Below, one piece after another: positions 56,527 through 64,000 of a stretch of DNA of 64,000 bases; positions within the stretch are counted from its first letter, which is position 1; each line of letters begins with the position of its first letter. Under the pieces are notes generated by a model that did no database searches, was not told the origin of the DNA, and saw only the letters and a program-made list of their open reading frames with translations. The translations under genes were made by a program, and so were the position numbers. The stretch covers positions 1,054,001 to 1,118,000 of the forward strand of contig CBDCCV010000002.1 in the NCBI GenBank assembly GCA_965215025.1, written 5' to 3'. This stretch comes from CBDCCV01 sp965215025. GTDB lineage: Bacteria > Bacteroidota > Rhodothermia > Rhodothermales > Salinibacteraceae.

Positions 56527-57980
56527 GGCTTTCCTCCGGCGATGGTTTGGGGACGGGCAGCGGTGGCCTCGGCGCGCGCTTCGGCGGGCGACTCGGGCGG
56601 GCGACGGCCCTGCTGCTGCGCGTAGCTCGCCCCGAGGTAGAGCGCGACCGCGATGAACCACCCCGGCAGCGCCAGGAAGAAGATCTCCAGCCCCCACGCC
56701 CAGTTGATCCCCCAGCACGCCCCGAGCGTCCCGCCCCAGGCCAGCGCCGCCGGCCAGCTAAAGACCACCTCCTTCCACGCGGCGTAGTCGGGCCGCAGCC
56801 CCAGCCGAGGCACGAGCCAGAAGTCGGCGAAGACCACCGCGCCCATCGGCATCAAGACCAGGCCGTAGAGCGCGACGAAGCCCAGAAGCTGCATCATCAG
56901 GGCCGGGAAGAGCGCCGCCACGGTGGTGATCAGCCCGACGGCGCCGGTGACCTTCCAGCGGCTCCACCCCGGCGTGATCGTCTGCAGCGCCAGCCCGGCG
57001 CGGTAGATCGTCGGGTTCGCCGTCGTCCACCCGGCGATGACCACGGCCACGGCCCCGGCCAGCCCCGCGCCGAGGTAGGCTATCGGGCCGGGGGCGACGT
57101 CGCCCAGGGCCGCCGCCGTCAAGATCCCCGAGGCGATCCACGCCACGAAGTGCCCGAGGTACATCCCAAAGGCGCTCAAGAACCCGTACTGCCACTTCCG
57201 GGCGTAGCGCAGGATCGTCATGTCGGCCATCCCCAGGTGCATGGCCAGGTTGGCAAACCAGGCGAAAAACGTCACGTGCCAGAACGTGAACTTGCTCTGC
57301 CCCTCCAAGGGCACCCCCGTCCAGATCCGCTCGTTGGCCACCGACCAGAAGTCGCCCATGCTCTCCATCCCTAGACGCGGCAAGACCGCCACCGCTGCGG
57401 CGACGAAGATCAAGAACATCCAGGGCGAGGCCACCTTGCCGAAGGCGGCGATCTTCTCGAAGCCCAGGATCGCCAGCACGGTCACGACCGAGCCGACGAA
57501 GAAGACGACCAAGACCCAAGAGAGGCTCGTCGGGTAGACGTCGGTAAGCTCCGGCATGGGCATCCCGATGGGCAGGCCCACGGCCGTGGCGGCCACCGAG
57601 ATCATCGCGCCCGCCAGGAAGCAGAACATCAGGGCGTTGACGATATTGTAGGCGAAGAGCAGCCCCGGCCCGGTGATCTGCCTGAGCTTCCAGTAGAGGT
57701 TCAGCCGCGTCCGGGTGGCGATGGGGGCGCACACGAAGGCCCAGCTTAAGACGGCCAGGAGGTTGCCCACCAAGAGGCCGCCGAAGAGGTCCGAGGCCGT
57801 GACGCCGTGGGCGACGAACAAGGGGCCGATGACGAACTCCGTGCCGGCGACGTGCTCGCTGGCGTAGAGGCCGACGAAGTTCGACGGCCCCTGCAGGCGC
57901 CCTTCGGAGACCGGCTCGCGGTCGAACTCCTCGATGGCGTCCAAGCGCTCGGCCAGCGTTGATGATTGCCCCGTTGCCAT
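56523..57980 (-). CDS. NCS1-family permease, candidate L-rhamnose transporter
   Basis: A 485-residue membrane protein with about 12 helices. The N-terminus 'GPSNFVGLYASEHVAGTEFV' and the following helix ('FGGLLVGNLLAVLSWAFVCA') plus 'RTRLNLYWKLRQITGPGLLF' resemble cytosine/purine/allantoin permeases (NCS1). It is the first gene of the rhamnose operon and no classical RhaT, MFS or ABC transporter is present in the window. I infer that it imports L-rhamnose or a rhamnose-containing product. The substrate is not shown by sequence. It is divergent from the SorC regulator, and the operators are probably in 57981-58305. Confidence 0.8.
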   Translation of the reverse strand: MATGQSSTLAERLDAIEEFDREPVSEGRLQGPSNFVGLYASEHVAGTEFVIGPLFVAHGVTASDLFGGLLVGNLLAVLSWAFVCAPIATRTRLNLYWKLRQITGPGLLFAYNIVNALMFCFLAGAMISVAATAVGLPIGMPMPELTDVYPTSLSWVLVVFFVGSVVTVLAILGFEKIAAFGKVASPWMFLIFVAAAVAVLPRLGMESMGDFWSVANERIWTGVPLEGQSKFTFWHVTFFAWFANLAMHLGMADMTILRYARKWQYGFLSAFGMYLGHFVAWIASGILTAAALGDVAPGPIAYLGAGLAGAVAVVIAGWTTANPTIYRAGLALQTITPGWSRWKVTGAVGLITTVAALFPALMMQLLGFVALYGLVLMPMGAVVFADFWLVPRLGLRPDYAAWKEVVFSWPAALAWGGTLGACWGINWAWGLEIFFLALPGWFIAVALYLGASYAQQQGRRPPESPAEARAEATAARPQTIAGGKP

Positions 57981-58305
57981 ACTCTTGTGCTCCGGCTGAG
58001 CGGTTCGCCTGCTCAGCGAATCGATGCCCCCGCCTTTTTGACGAGCTGCTTCTTCATGGAGAAATGCTCCGACGACGTCGATGCTCGAACAGAGATTGCG
58101 AACGCCTTTTCGTTGCGGAACATCTGTTCATCTCACGTTAACGATACCTTCACGCAGAAGCAAGTGCCCATCGAAAATAGAGAAGCCTTGTCCCGCCTGC
58201 CGGGATGCTTTTACCGCTTCTTGTCTGTATCGCGGCATTAGAACTTTTACCTTGCGCCCAGATGTCCGAGTTGTTTCATCCCTTGCTCACCGCCGAAACC
58301 CGCCC
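57981..58305. other. 325-base divergent regulatory region of the rhamnose operon
   Basis: It separates the permease (minus) from the SorC regulator (plus). It contains the palindrome at 58118-58129, a GAACAG half-site at 58087-58092 and CGTTAACG at 58136-58143. Stretches such as 58190-58270 are AT-richer than the coding DNA. There is no gene: open frames running through it have no start signal or family match. Confidence 0.6.
58118..58129. promoter_or_regulatory. Candidate operator GAACA-TC-TGTTC
   Basis: A 5+5 inverted repeat with a two-base spacer, with an isolated GAACAG half-site 26 bases to its left (58087-58092) and an 8-bp palindrome to its right. A SorC regulator gene begins at 58306. 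The position is suitable for control of both directions. Assignment is by pattern only. Confidence 0.35.
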
Positions 58306-59313
58306 ATGCCGAGGCCGAAAGACCCGCCCGATCTGCGTTTGATGTGGAAGGTGGGGACGATGTACTACGTGCAGGACCAGAAGCAGCAGCAGATTGCCGA
58401 GCGGCTGCGCCTCTCGCGCTCGAAGGTCTCTCGGCTCTTGAGCCAGGCGCGCGAGCACGGCATCGTGCGGATCTCCATCGTGGCGCCGGGGAGCGACTTC
58501 TCGGCCCTGGAGGCCCGGCTCGAAGACCGCTACGGCCTCCAGGAAGCGCTCGTCGTCAAGGCGGAAGGGCCAAGAGGCCAGCCGGAGAGCGAGGCGCTCA
58601 TCAAGCGGCAGCTGGGCGCCGCCGCCGCCGAGTACCTGCACCGGACGGTTTCTTCCAGCGACGTCATCGGGCTGACGTGGGGCACCACGCTCCAGGCCAT
58701 GGTGCGGGCGATGCAGCCGCTCCCCATCGGCAACGCGCACGTGGTGCAGGCGCTCGGCGGCGTCGGCCCGCCCGAGGCCGAGGCGCACGCGGCGGACCTC
58801 TCCCGCCGCCTCGCGCGCCTGCTCGACTGCAAGCTCACGCTCCTGCCTACCCCCGGCATCGTCCACAGCGCCGAGGCGCGCCAGGTGCTCCTCGCCGACC
58901 AGCACACCCAGGGCGCGCTGCGCCTCTTCTCGAAGATCGACATCGCCTTTGTAGGCATCGGCGCGCTTACGACGAACTCCGTGCTCATGGAGGAGTCGGT
59001 CATCGGCGAGGACCAGGTGCGCAGGCTGCTCGACACCCGCGCCGTGGGCGACATCGCCCTGCGTTTTTTCGACGAGGACGGCGCGCCCATCGAAGGCACG
59101 CTCGCCAGCCGGACCATCGGCATCGGCCTCGATGACTTGCGGCGCGTGGACCGCGTCGTAGGCGTGGCGGGCGGCGTGGAGAAGACGGCGGTCATCCGCG
59201 CGGCGCTGCGCGGCAAGCTCGTCAGCGTGCTCATCACCGACCAGGCCACCGCCCTCCGCCTCACCGACGAAGCGGCGGCGGAGACTGAGACCGCCGCCGT
59301 GCCCGCGCAGTGA
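58306..59313 (+). CDS. SorC/DeoR-type sugar-binding transcriptional regulator
   Basis: A 335-residue protein. The N-terminal helix-turn-helix at about 20-55 ('QKQQQIAERLRLSRSKVSRL') and the C-terminal sugar-binding domain ('VIGLTWGTTLQAMVRAMQPL', 'VQALGGVG', 'FVGIGALTTNSVLMEESV', 'VVGVAGGVEKTAVIRAALRG') are of the SorC family. Such proteins bind a phosphorylated sugar and change DNA binding. Here rhamnulose-1-phosphate is a reasonable effector, by inference. Start ATG 58306 (MPRPKDPPDL). Divergent from the rhamnose operon, which it most likely controls. It converges on the Hsp70 gene with a 39-base gap. Confidence 0.9.
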   Translation: MPRPKDPPDLRLMWKVGTMYYVQDQKQQQIAERLRLSRSKVSRLLSQAREHGIVRISIVAPGSDFSALEARLEDRYGLQEALVVKAEGPRGQPESEALIKRQLGAAAAEYLHRTVSSSDVIGLTWGTTLQAMVRAMQPLPIGNAHVVQALGGVGPPEAEAHAADLSRRLARLLDCKLTLLPTPGIVHSAEARQVLLADQHTQGALRLFSKIDIAFVGIGALTTNSVLMEESVIGEDQVRRLLDTRAVGDIALRFFDEDGAPIEGTLASRTIGIGLDDLRRVDRVVGVAGGVEKTAVIRAALRGKLVSVLITDQATALRLTDEAAAETETAAVPAQ

Positions 59314-59352
59314 GCGCCTCGTAAGGCGCCGAGCAGTGGCTGCCGCCCCGCG

Positions 59353-62271
59353 CTACGCCCCCTCCTCGCCGGCGTACGCGATGCCGATGCGCTCCGGCAG
59401 CGCCGCCGCATCGCCCGCCGCCGGCAGCGGCTCGCCAATGAGCCACGCCTCGGCCTCGGGCGGCACCTCGGCGCCGGCGCTCTGAACGGGGGCGAGCAGC
59501 TTTTCGCTCTCCTCGTGCCGCCGCAGCTCGCCCACGACCTGCTGCCTGACGCCCTCGGGCACGTCGCGCCCGCGGTCGCCCGTGCGCCGAGTGAGGTGGA
59601 CGAGCGTGAAAGCAACGGCCTCTTGCCGCGGCAGCTTGAAGCCGAGGAGCGTTTTGAGCCAGCCGCCCGCCTCCTCGGCTGGGACGAGGCTGTCGAGCGG
59701 GCCGTAGAGCGGCTGCCGCGTGCCGAGGCGGCTCAAGGCCCAGAGCATCGACACGCTCGGCTTCTTTTGGAACTGCTCGATGACGATCTGCCCGAGCGCC
59801 CCGCGCACGTCCGAGGGCAGGCGCTCGAAGGTGGCGAGGGTTTTCCAGGCCGCCTGCTTCTCCTCATCCGAAAGGCGCTGCGGGTAAAGCGGGTGGCGTT
59901 TGCGCGTGCGCACCTTGTGCTGAATCTGCGCGCGCGCGTCGTAGTAGACCTGCGCCTGCTTCTTGGCCGGCAGCCCCCCGCCGATGCGCCGCCAAAAGCG
60001 CCACCACGCCAGCTGGTTCTCGGTCTCTTTTGGAAACGCGAGGCCGCTCATGTAGGTCTTCCATGCCTCCCGCAAGCGCCAGTCGTCCACGGCGTCGCCG
60101 TAGCCGGGGCGGAGCGCGTAGCCTAAGAGGTCGAGCCACGCGCGCTCGTGCTCCGGCGAGGCGTCGTGCTCCAGCTTGAGGAGCGCGTCGGAGAGCTTGC
60201 GGAGAGCGGGCAGCGGCCACTCGGTGCGCGGCGCGTCCAGCTTTTCTTCAAGCGCTTCCCAGAGCGCCTCGCCGGGCGGCGTCTCTCCATTCTCGAAGGC
60301 GTCGCGGAGGGCGTCTTGCGCGGCCTCGATCTGTTCGAGATCGAGCGTTTCGGAAGGATCAGCCTCGCCGTCTTCCGGAAGCGCATCGGCCTCCTGGCGC
60401 ACGTCGAAGGCCAGCGCCCAGCGGTGCTCCGTCTGCACGGACTGGCAGAACAGCTCGAGCGTGCCCACCTCGGTGAGCCGCACGCCGAGTTCGACGGGGA
60501 GCGCCCGCGCGATCCCCTTCCGCCCAAAGCGCAAGACCGTGCGGATGGGCGGGAGCGCCTGCGCCTCGTCGTCGGAGAGCGTGACGACCTCGCCGAAGGC
60601 GTCGCCCGTGCGCGAGATCGAAGAGAAGAGGTGGAACGTGACGGGCTGGTTCGTCAAGGCCTCGACGGGCATCTTTTCGAGCCGAGCAGAAAAGCCTTCT
60701 TCGGCCCCACGCGGCACGAGGCACATGGCCGGCTGTTTTTCTTCGTCGGCCCCATCCTTACCGGCGGCCACGGCCACGTAGTACGCCCTGGCGCTCCCGC
60801 TGCCCACGCGCGCGGCCTCGCCCCGGCGGACGAGGCCGTAGTACGCCGCCCCGCGCGCCACGGCGAGGTCGCGCCGCACGCCGGAAAGCTCCCGCGGCGC
60901 CCACCCTTCGGCAAACCATCCGCCGACGATCCGCCGCAGCCGCTCGCGCAGGACTTCGGGCGTGAAGACGCCGCCGTTGAAGAGGAGGTAATCCGGTCGC
61001 GGTGCCTCGCGGTCTGTTTCTTCGCGGAGCAGCGGAAGAAAGCGGCGCCAGAAGGCGGCCAAGTGGCGCGTGATGGCCGCGTCCGGCTCGTACGGCAGGC
61101 CGAGTTCGGTAAGCCCCGTGCGGCGCGCGCCCTGGAGCGGGTCGTCGAGGCTGGCCTCCGGGAAAAAGCCTTCGAGGACAAGCTGCTCCACGTCGTCGCG
61201 GCGGAGCGTGCCCGTGAGCGTCCCGCCGATGAGCCGGCTCCCGCGCGCGGCCACGCTGACCTGCTCCTCCTCAGGCGCGTCGTCGCCGAGGAGCGATTCC
61301 TTGGCGCGGCGGCACCCTTCGACAAGCTGCTGCCAGCGCTGCGGGTCGAGCGCGCCGGCCTCGCCCGCGATCTCGGTCTCGACCTTGCGGCCGAGCGCGT
61401 GGTCCATGTTGTCGCCGCCGAGCATGAGGTGCTCGCCCACGGCCAGGCGCTCGAAGCGCACCTCGTCCTCGCCTCTCTCGCGCCGCGCCCGGATGATGGA
61501 GAAGTCCGACGTGCCGCCGCCCACGTCGCACACGAGGACGAGCGCGCCGTCTTGGATGTCTTCTCTCGAGACGGCTTCTTCGGATTCGCCATCCGCAGCG
61601 CGGGCATCGAGCCAGGCGTAGAACGCAGCGAGGGGTTCCTCCAAAAGAACGAAATCGGGGATGCCAGCGCGGCGGGCGGCCTCGACGGTGAGTTCGCGCG
61701 CGACTTCGTCGAAGGAGGCCGGGACGGTGAGCACCACGCGTTGCCGCTCGAAGCGATGCTCGTCGTTGCCGCGGGCCATCTCCTCGTTCCACGCCTCGCG
61801 CACGTGGCGGAGGTAGCGGGCTGAGGCCTCGACGGGCGAGACTTGTTTCACCTCGTGCGGCGCCTGCCAGGGGAGGATGTCCGCCGTGCGGTCCACGCCG
61901 CCGTGGCTGAGCCACGACTTCGCCGAGGCGGCCAGGCGCCCCGGCACACGCGCGCCCTGCTCCTGTGCCAGGACGCCCACGGCGTAGCCGCGGGTGGCGT
62001 CCCACGGCAGCGCCAGGCTCCCCCCCGGCAGGTCGTGCGGGCCGGGCAGGTACAGAAACGACGGCAGCATCGGCGCGCGCCCAAGCTCGCCGGGGGCTAC
62101 GAGCTGCGGGACCTCGAAGTGCTCGATGCGCCGCCCGTTTTCTCCTGCGGCGTCCAGATCCACGTAGGCGACGACGGTGTTCGTCGTCCCCAGATCCACG
62201 CCGATGATGTAGCGCGCGTCGCCGTTTGCGTTGCTCGACATGCTGCTCTGCTGTGTTTCTTCTCTACTCAT
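59353..62271 (-). CDS. Hsp70-family protein with long C-terminal helical extension
   Basis: A 972-residue protein. The N-terminal ATPase has 'IIGVDLGTTNTVVAYVDLDA', 'VVLTVPASFDEVARELTVEA', 'PLAAFYAWLD' and 'LVCDVGGGTSDFSII', and 'GEHLMLGGDNMDHALG'; all phosphate motifs of the actin/Hsp70 fold are present. A substrate-domain-like region follows ('LFSSISRTGDAFGEVV', 'RLTEVGTLELFCQSV'). The last 340 residues are an all-helical extension (DUF3731-like) not found in DnaK. The function of this family is unknown; it is not the housekeeping DnaK. ATG 62271 overlaps the upstream small gene by eight bases; ATG 62241 is an alternative start. Confidence 0.85.
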   Translation of the reverse strand: MSREETQQSSMSSNANGDARYIIGVDLGTTNTVVAYVDLDAAGENGRRIEHFEVPQLVAPGELGRAPMLPSFLYLPGPHDLPGGSLALPWDATRGYAVGVLAQEQGARVPGRLAASAKSWLSHGGVDRTADILPWQAPHEVKQVSPVEASARYLRHVREAWNEEMARGNDEHRFERQRVVLTVPASFDEVARELTVEAARRAGIPDFVLLEEPLAAFYAWLDARAADGESEEAVSREDIQDGALVLVCDVGGGTSDFSIIRARRERGEDEVRFERLAVGEHLMLGGDNMDHALGRKVETEIAGEAGALDPQRWQQLVEGCRRAKESLLGDDAPEEEQVSVAARGSRLIGGTLTGTLRRDDVEQLVLEGFFPEASLDDPLQGARRTGLTELGLPYEPDAAITRHLAAFWRRFLPLLREETDREAPRPDYLLFNGGVFTPEVLRERLRRIVGGWFAEGWAPRELSGVRRDLAVARGAAYYGLVRRGEAARVGSGSARAYYVAVAAGKDGADEEKQPAMCLVPRGAEEGFSARLEKMPVEALTNQPVTFHLFSSISRTGDAFGEVVTLSDDEAQALPPIRTVLRFGRKGIARALPVELGVRLTEVGTLELFCQSVQTEHRWALAFDVRQEADALPEDGEADPSETLDLEQIEAAQDALRDAFENGETPPGEALWEALEEKLDAPRTEWPLPALRKLSDALLKLEHDASPEHERAWLDLLGYALRPGYGDAVDDWRLREAWKTYMSGLAFPKETENQLAWWRFWRRIGGGLPAKKQAQVYYDARAQIQHKVRTRKRHPLYPQRLSDEEKQAAWKTLATFERLPSDVRGALGQIVIEQFQKKPSVSMLWALSRLGTRQPLYGPLDSLVPAEEAGGWLKTLLGFKLPRQEAVAFTLVHLTRRTGDRGRDVPEGVRQQVVGELRRHEESEKLLAPVQSAGAEVPPEAEAWLIGEPLPAAGDAAALPERIGIAYAGEEGA

Positions 62272-62389
62272 CTGCCATGAACCGCTTCACCACGTCGCCG
62301 TCTTCGCCCAAGAACACGAGCTGCGGCTGGTCGAGCGAGTCCACGACCATGCGGATGCACCCCTCGGGGAGGATCGAGGGCTGCGTCAT
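62264..62389 (-). CDS. 41-aa protein between amidohydrolase and Hsp70 genes
   Basis: A 41-residue protein ('MTQPSILPEGCIRMVVDSLD', then 'LVFLGEDGDVVKRFMADE'). The ATG overlaps the amidohydrolase stop (ATGA) and the end overlaps the Hsp70 start, so it sits in a three-gene coupled chain. No domain is recognised. It may assist the Hsp70-like protein. Small size makes the call moderate; the tight overlap on both sides supports translation. Confidence 0.6.
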   Translation of the reverse strand: MTQPSILPEGCIRMVVDSLDQPQLVFLGEDGDVVKRFMADE

Positions 62390-63768
62390 GGCTCCTGCGT
62401 GTAGGCAGCGGCGATCTCGCGCAGGCGCTCCTGGATCTCCTCCTCCGGCAGCCACCGCCCCTGCACCATCACGCCCGCGCGCTCCTTCAGGTGGCCGATG
62501 TCTTCAAGCGGGTTGGCCTCTAAGAGCACCAGGTCGGCGCGCCCGCCCGGCTCGACAACGCCGAAGTGGTCCTCGTCCTCGAAGTAGGCGCCGACGTTCT
62601 GCGTGGCCGTTTGGAGGATCTCGTACGGCGTGAAGCCGGCCTCCGTCATGCGCCGGACCTCGCGGTGCACCGAGAACCCCGGCACGCTGAACTGCTGCGG
62701 CGCGTCGGTGCCGAAGAGGACCGTGACCCCGCCCTCGCGCAGCGCCCGGAGCACGCGCGTGCGGTTCTCGATAACGTGGCGCGCGGCGGCCTCGTCGAAG
62801 TCCGGGTCGGCGAGGCGCTCCTCGTGGCTCTTCGTCCACTCCTCAACCAGCTCCGGCGGCATGTACTTCAGCTCGGGATACGCGGTGAGCGTGTCGAGGC
62901 GGGCGGTGCCGCGGAGTGTCTCCCAGAGCGCCATCGTGGGGACGACGGCCGTGCCGACCTCGCGGGTGCGGCGCACGGCCTCGGCCAGCGCATCCTCATC
63001 GACGGGGCCTTCGTTGCCATTCAGGTACTCGATGTAGCCGTCGAGGTGGTCGAGCGTCTGCTGCCCCTTTTCGAGCGCGTGCATGAGGCCGACGCTCTCG
63101 GGCACGTGGCCGATAAAGGGGATGCCCACTTCGTGAGCCGTCTCGGCCATCGCGTCGTACTCCGGGCGCGTCATGCCGTTGAGCACTTTCAGGAAATTCC
63201 ACCCTTGATCATGCTGCGCGCGCACCCGTTGGCGCGCCGCCTCCGGCGAGTCCACGCTGCCGCCGGTAAAGGGCGGGCCGGCCAGGTAGAGCGAGGGCGA
63301 GAGGACCTCGCCTCGGTTGGCGCGCTCGCGCAGGGCCAGCTGCCCGGCGGTGCCCAACATGCCGCGCACCGTCGTCACGCCGTTGGAGAGGTAGAGCAGA
63401 AGCACCCGCTCGGTGTAGTCGGGCGCTTCCTCGGGCGAGGGGATGTGGCCGTGCATCTCGGCCAGGCCGGGGATGAGGGTGCGCCCCTGCCCCTCCACCC
63501 GGCGCGCGCCTTCCGGCACGGCCACCTCGCCGGCCGGCCCGACCTCGGCGATGCGGCCTTGGCGCACCACGACCGTCTGATTCTCCAGGACGCGCCCGCT
63601 TTCAGCGCCTTCGCTGCCCGTCATGGGGAGCACCCGCACACCCACGAACGCGGTCGTCCCCTCAGAAGAGGCCACTGTGGTGTCGGGTTGCGCCCATGCA
63701 GGAACGTCCGCCACGAGGGCCACGAGAAGTGCAGCCGCTAAAAAGCGCTTTGCTGAAGACCATTTCAT
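62386..63768 (-). CDS. Exported amidohydrolase-family protein
   Basis: A 460-residue metal-dependent hydrolase with a signal peptide ('FLAAALLVALVADVPAWAQ'). 'GRTLIPGLAEMHGHIPSPEE' has the HxH metal pair. 'GIPFIGHVPESVG' and 'TLDHLDGYIEYLNG' hold further His ligands, and 'VLFGTDAPQQFSVPGFSVHR' the catalytic Asp. 'NVGAYFEDEDHFGVVEPGGRADLVLLEANPLEDI' spans the family C-terminus (around residues 390-425). It resembles imidazolonepropionase/prolidase-like periplasmic amidohydrolases; the substrate is unknown. Placement upstream of, and overlapping, the Hsp70-linked small gene is unusual. Confidence 0.85.
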   Translation of the reverse strand: MKWSSAKRFLAAALLVALVADVPAWAQPDTTVASSEGTTAFVGVRVLPMTGSEGAESGRVLENQTVVVRQGRIAEVGPAGEVAVPEGARRVEGQGRTLIPGLAEMHGHIPSPEEAPDYTERVLLLYLSNGVTTVRGMLGTAGQLALRERANRGEVLSPSLYLAGPPFTGGSVDSPEAARQRVRAQHDQGWNFLKVLNGMTRPEYDAMAETAHEVGIPFIGHVPESVGLMHALEKGQQTLDHLDGYIEYLNGNEGPVDEDALAEAVRRTREVGTAVVPTMALWETLRGTARLDTLTAYPELKYMPPELVEEWTKSHEERLADPDFDEAAARHVIENRTRVLRALREGGVTVLFGTDAPQQFSVPGFSVHREVRRMTEAGFTPYEILQTATQNVGAYFEDEDHFGVVEPGGRADLVLLEANPLEDIGHLKERAGVMVQGRWLPEEEIQERLREIAAAYTQEP

Positions 63769-63872
63769 AGCAGCACCGTTGTCAGATGGAGAAGATAGCC
63801 CGCCCAGGAGGGGAACGCCGTCTGCAGCGTCGCGCTCATCTCCCGAACAGTCTCTAAAACTTCAGCAGTCTT

Positions 63873-64000
63873 TTACGCGTCCACGCCTTCCTCCTCCTGC
63901 TCCCGCAGGTCGAACTCCAGCTTCCAGCGGCGCTCGCCCTCGCGCGCGACGCACCACAGCTCCAGCGTGCCCACCTCCGTCATGCGGCTCTCCAGATAGA
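63873..64000 (-). CDS. C-terminal end of a second Hsp70-family protein (partial)
   Basis: The last 42 residues of a frame entering from the right edge: 'YLESRMTEVGTLELWCVARE' and 'WKLEFDLREQEEEGVDA', then TAA. This closely parallels 'RLTEVGTLELFCQSV...WALAFDVRQEAD' of the Hsp70-family protein at 59353-62271. Unlike that protein it stops shortly after this motif, so it lacks the long helical extension. It is in the same orientation, 104 bases upstream of the amidohydrolase gene. Confidence 0.75.
   Translation of the reverse strand, partial: YLESRMTEVGTLELWCVAREGERRWKLEFDLREQEEEGVDA

Noticed and set aside
27905..59313. Assigning the locus to ulvan degradation
   Set aside because: Rhamnosidases and sulfatases fit, but no ulvan lyase or unsaturated-glucuronyl hydrolase (GH88/GH105) is in the window. 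Other sulfated rhamnans fit equally well.

Overview
The window looks like a chromosomal segment of a GC-rich member of the Rhodothermota/Bacteroidota, most like Rhodothermales. The supporting features are a SusC/SusD pair, a PorV/PorQ-like outer-membrane protein next to a DUF4835 protein, a ComEA-like helix-hairpin-helix/barrel protein, many SPI and SPII signal peptides, strong GC3 bias and few Shine-Dalgarno sequences. I assign no species. No rRNA, CRISPR array, phage or complete insertion sequence is visible. One tRNA (Ser-CGA) is present.

Layout. 1-8 kb is housekeeping: a GT4 glycosyltransferase cut by the window edge, panC, fumC, an HtrA/DegP protease with a good terminator, a Rieske/FAD reductase and an orphan Phd-type antitoxin. 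8-16 kb is envelope biology: a HEAT-repeat/cyclophilin fusion, DUF4835 protein, PorV-like protein and HhH/barrel protein. Inserted there is a two-gene unit, a 59-aa basic protein plus a TIR/deoxyribosyltransferase-like protein. 16-23 kb holds a zinc-ribbon protein, a lipoprotein, a large metalloprotease-propeller-barrel protein coupled to a DinB-family protein, a membrane protein with a degenerate metzincin motif, and a GT1 glycosyltransferase. 23-25 kb is an accessory patch: a ParE/antitoxin pair and an AT-richer gene with an HEPN-like R-x4-H motif. An acyl-CoA dehydrogenase with a TerB-like N-terminus and the tRNA follow.

The main system is the 27.9-59.3 kb block. All its genes lie on the minus strand except a SorC-family regulator at the far end. 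From outside to inside it encodes: SusC/SusD; a natural sulfatase-GH3 glycosidase fusion; two GH78 alpha-L-rhamnosidases with a second sulfatase between them, joined by ATGA stop/start overlaps; a GMC oxidoreductase, a gluconate-dehydrogenase subunit-3-like protein and a xylose-isomerase-like TIM barrel; and an NCS1-type permease with a coupled 84-aa membrane protein. The intracellular L-rhamnose pathway is also complete: RhaI, RhaB, a bifunctional aldolase/dehydrogenase, and a LutBA fusion plus LutC. I read it as a utilisation locus for a sulfated, rhamnose-containing polysaccharide. It would take rhamnose to DHAP plus lactaldehyde, then lactate, then pyruvate. No polysaccharide lyase or unsaturated-uronyl hydrolase is present, so I do not name the polymer.

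The right end (59.3-64 kb) has two Hsp70-family proteins (one partial), a 41-aa protein and an exported amidohydrolase in tight overlap.

Dispersed palindromic repeats are a second theme. A GTAGGG...CCCTAC family and a REP family lie between genes, but they have also entered coding sequence. One forms part of a GH78 signal peptide, one makes up the leader of a sulfatase, and two supply stop codons.
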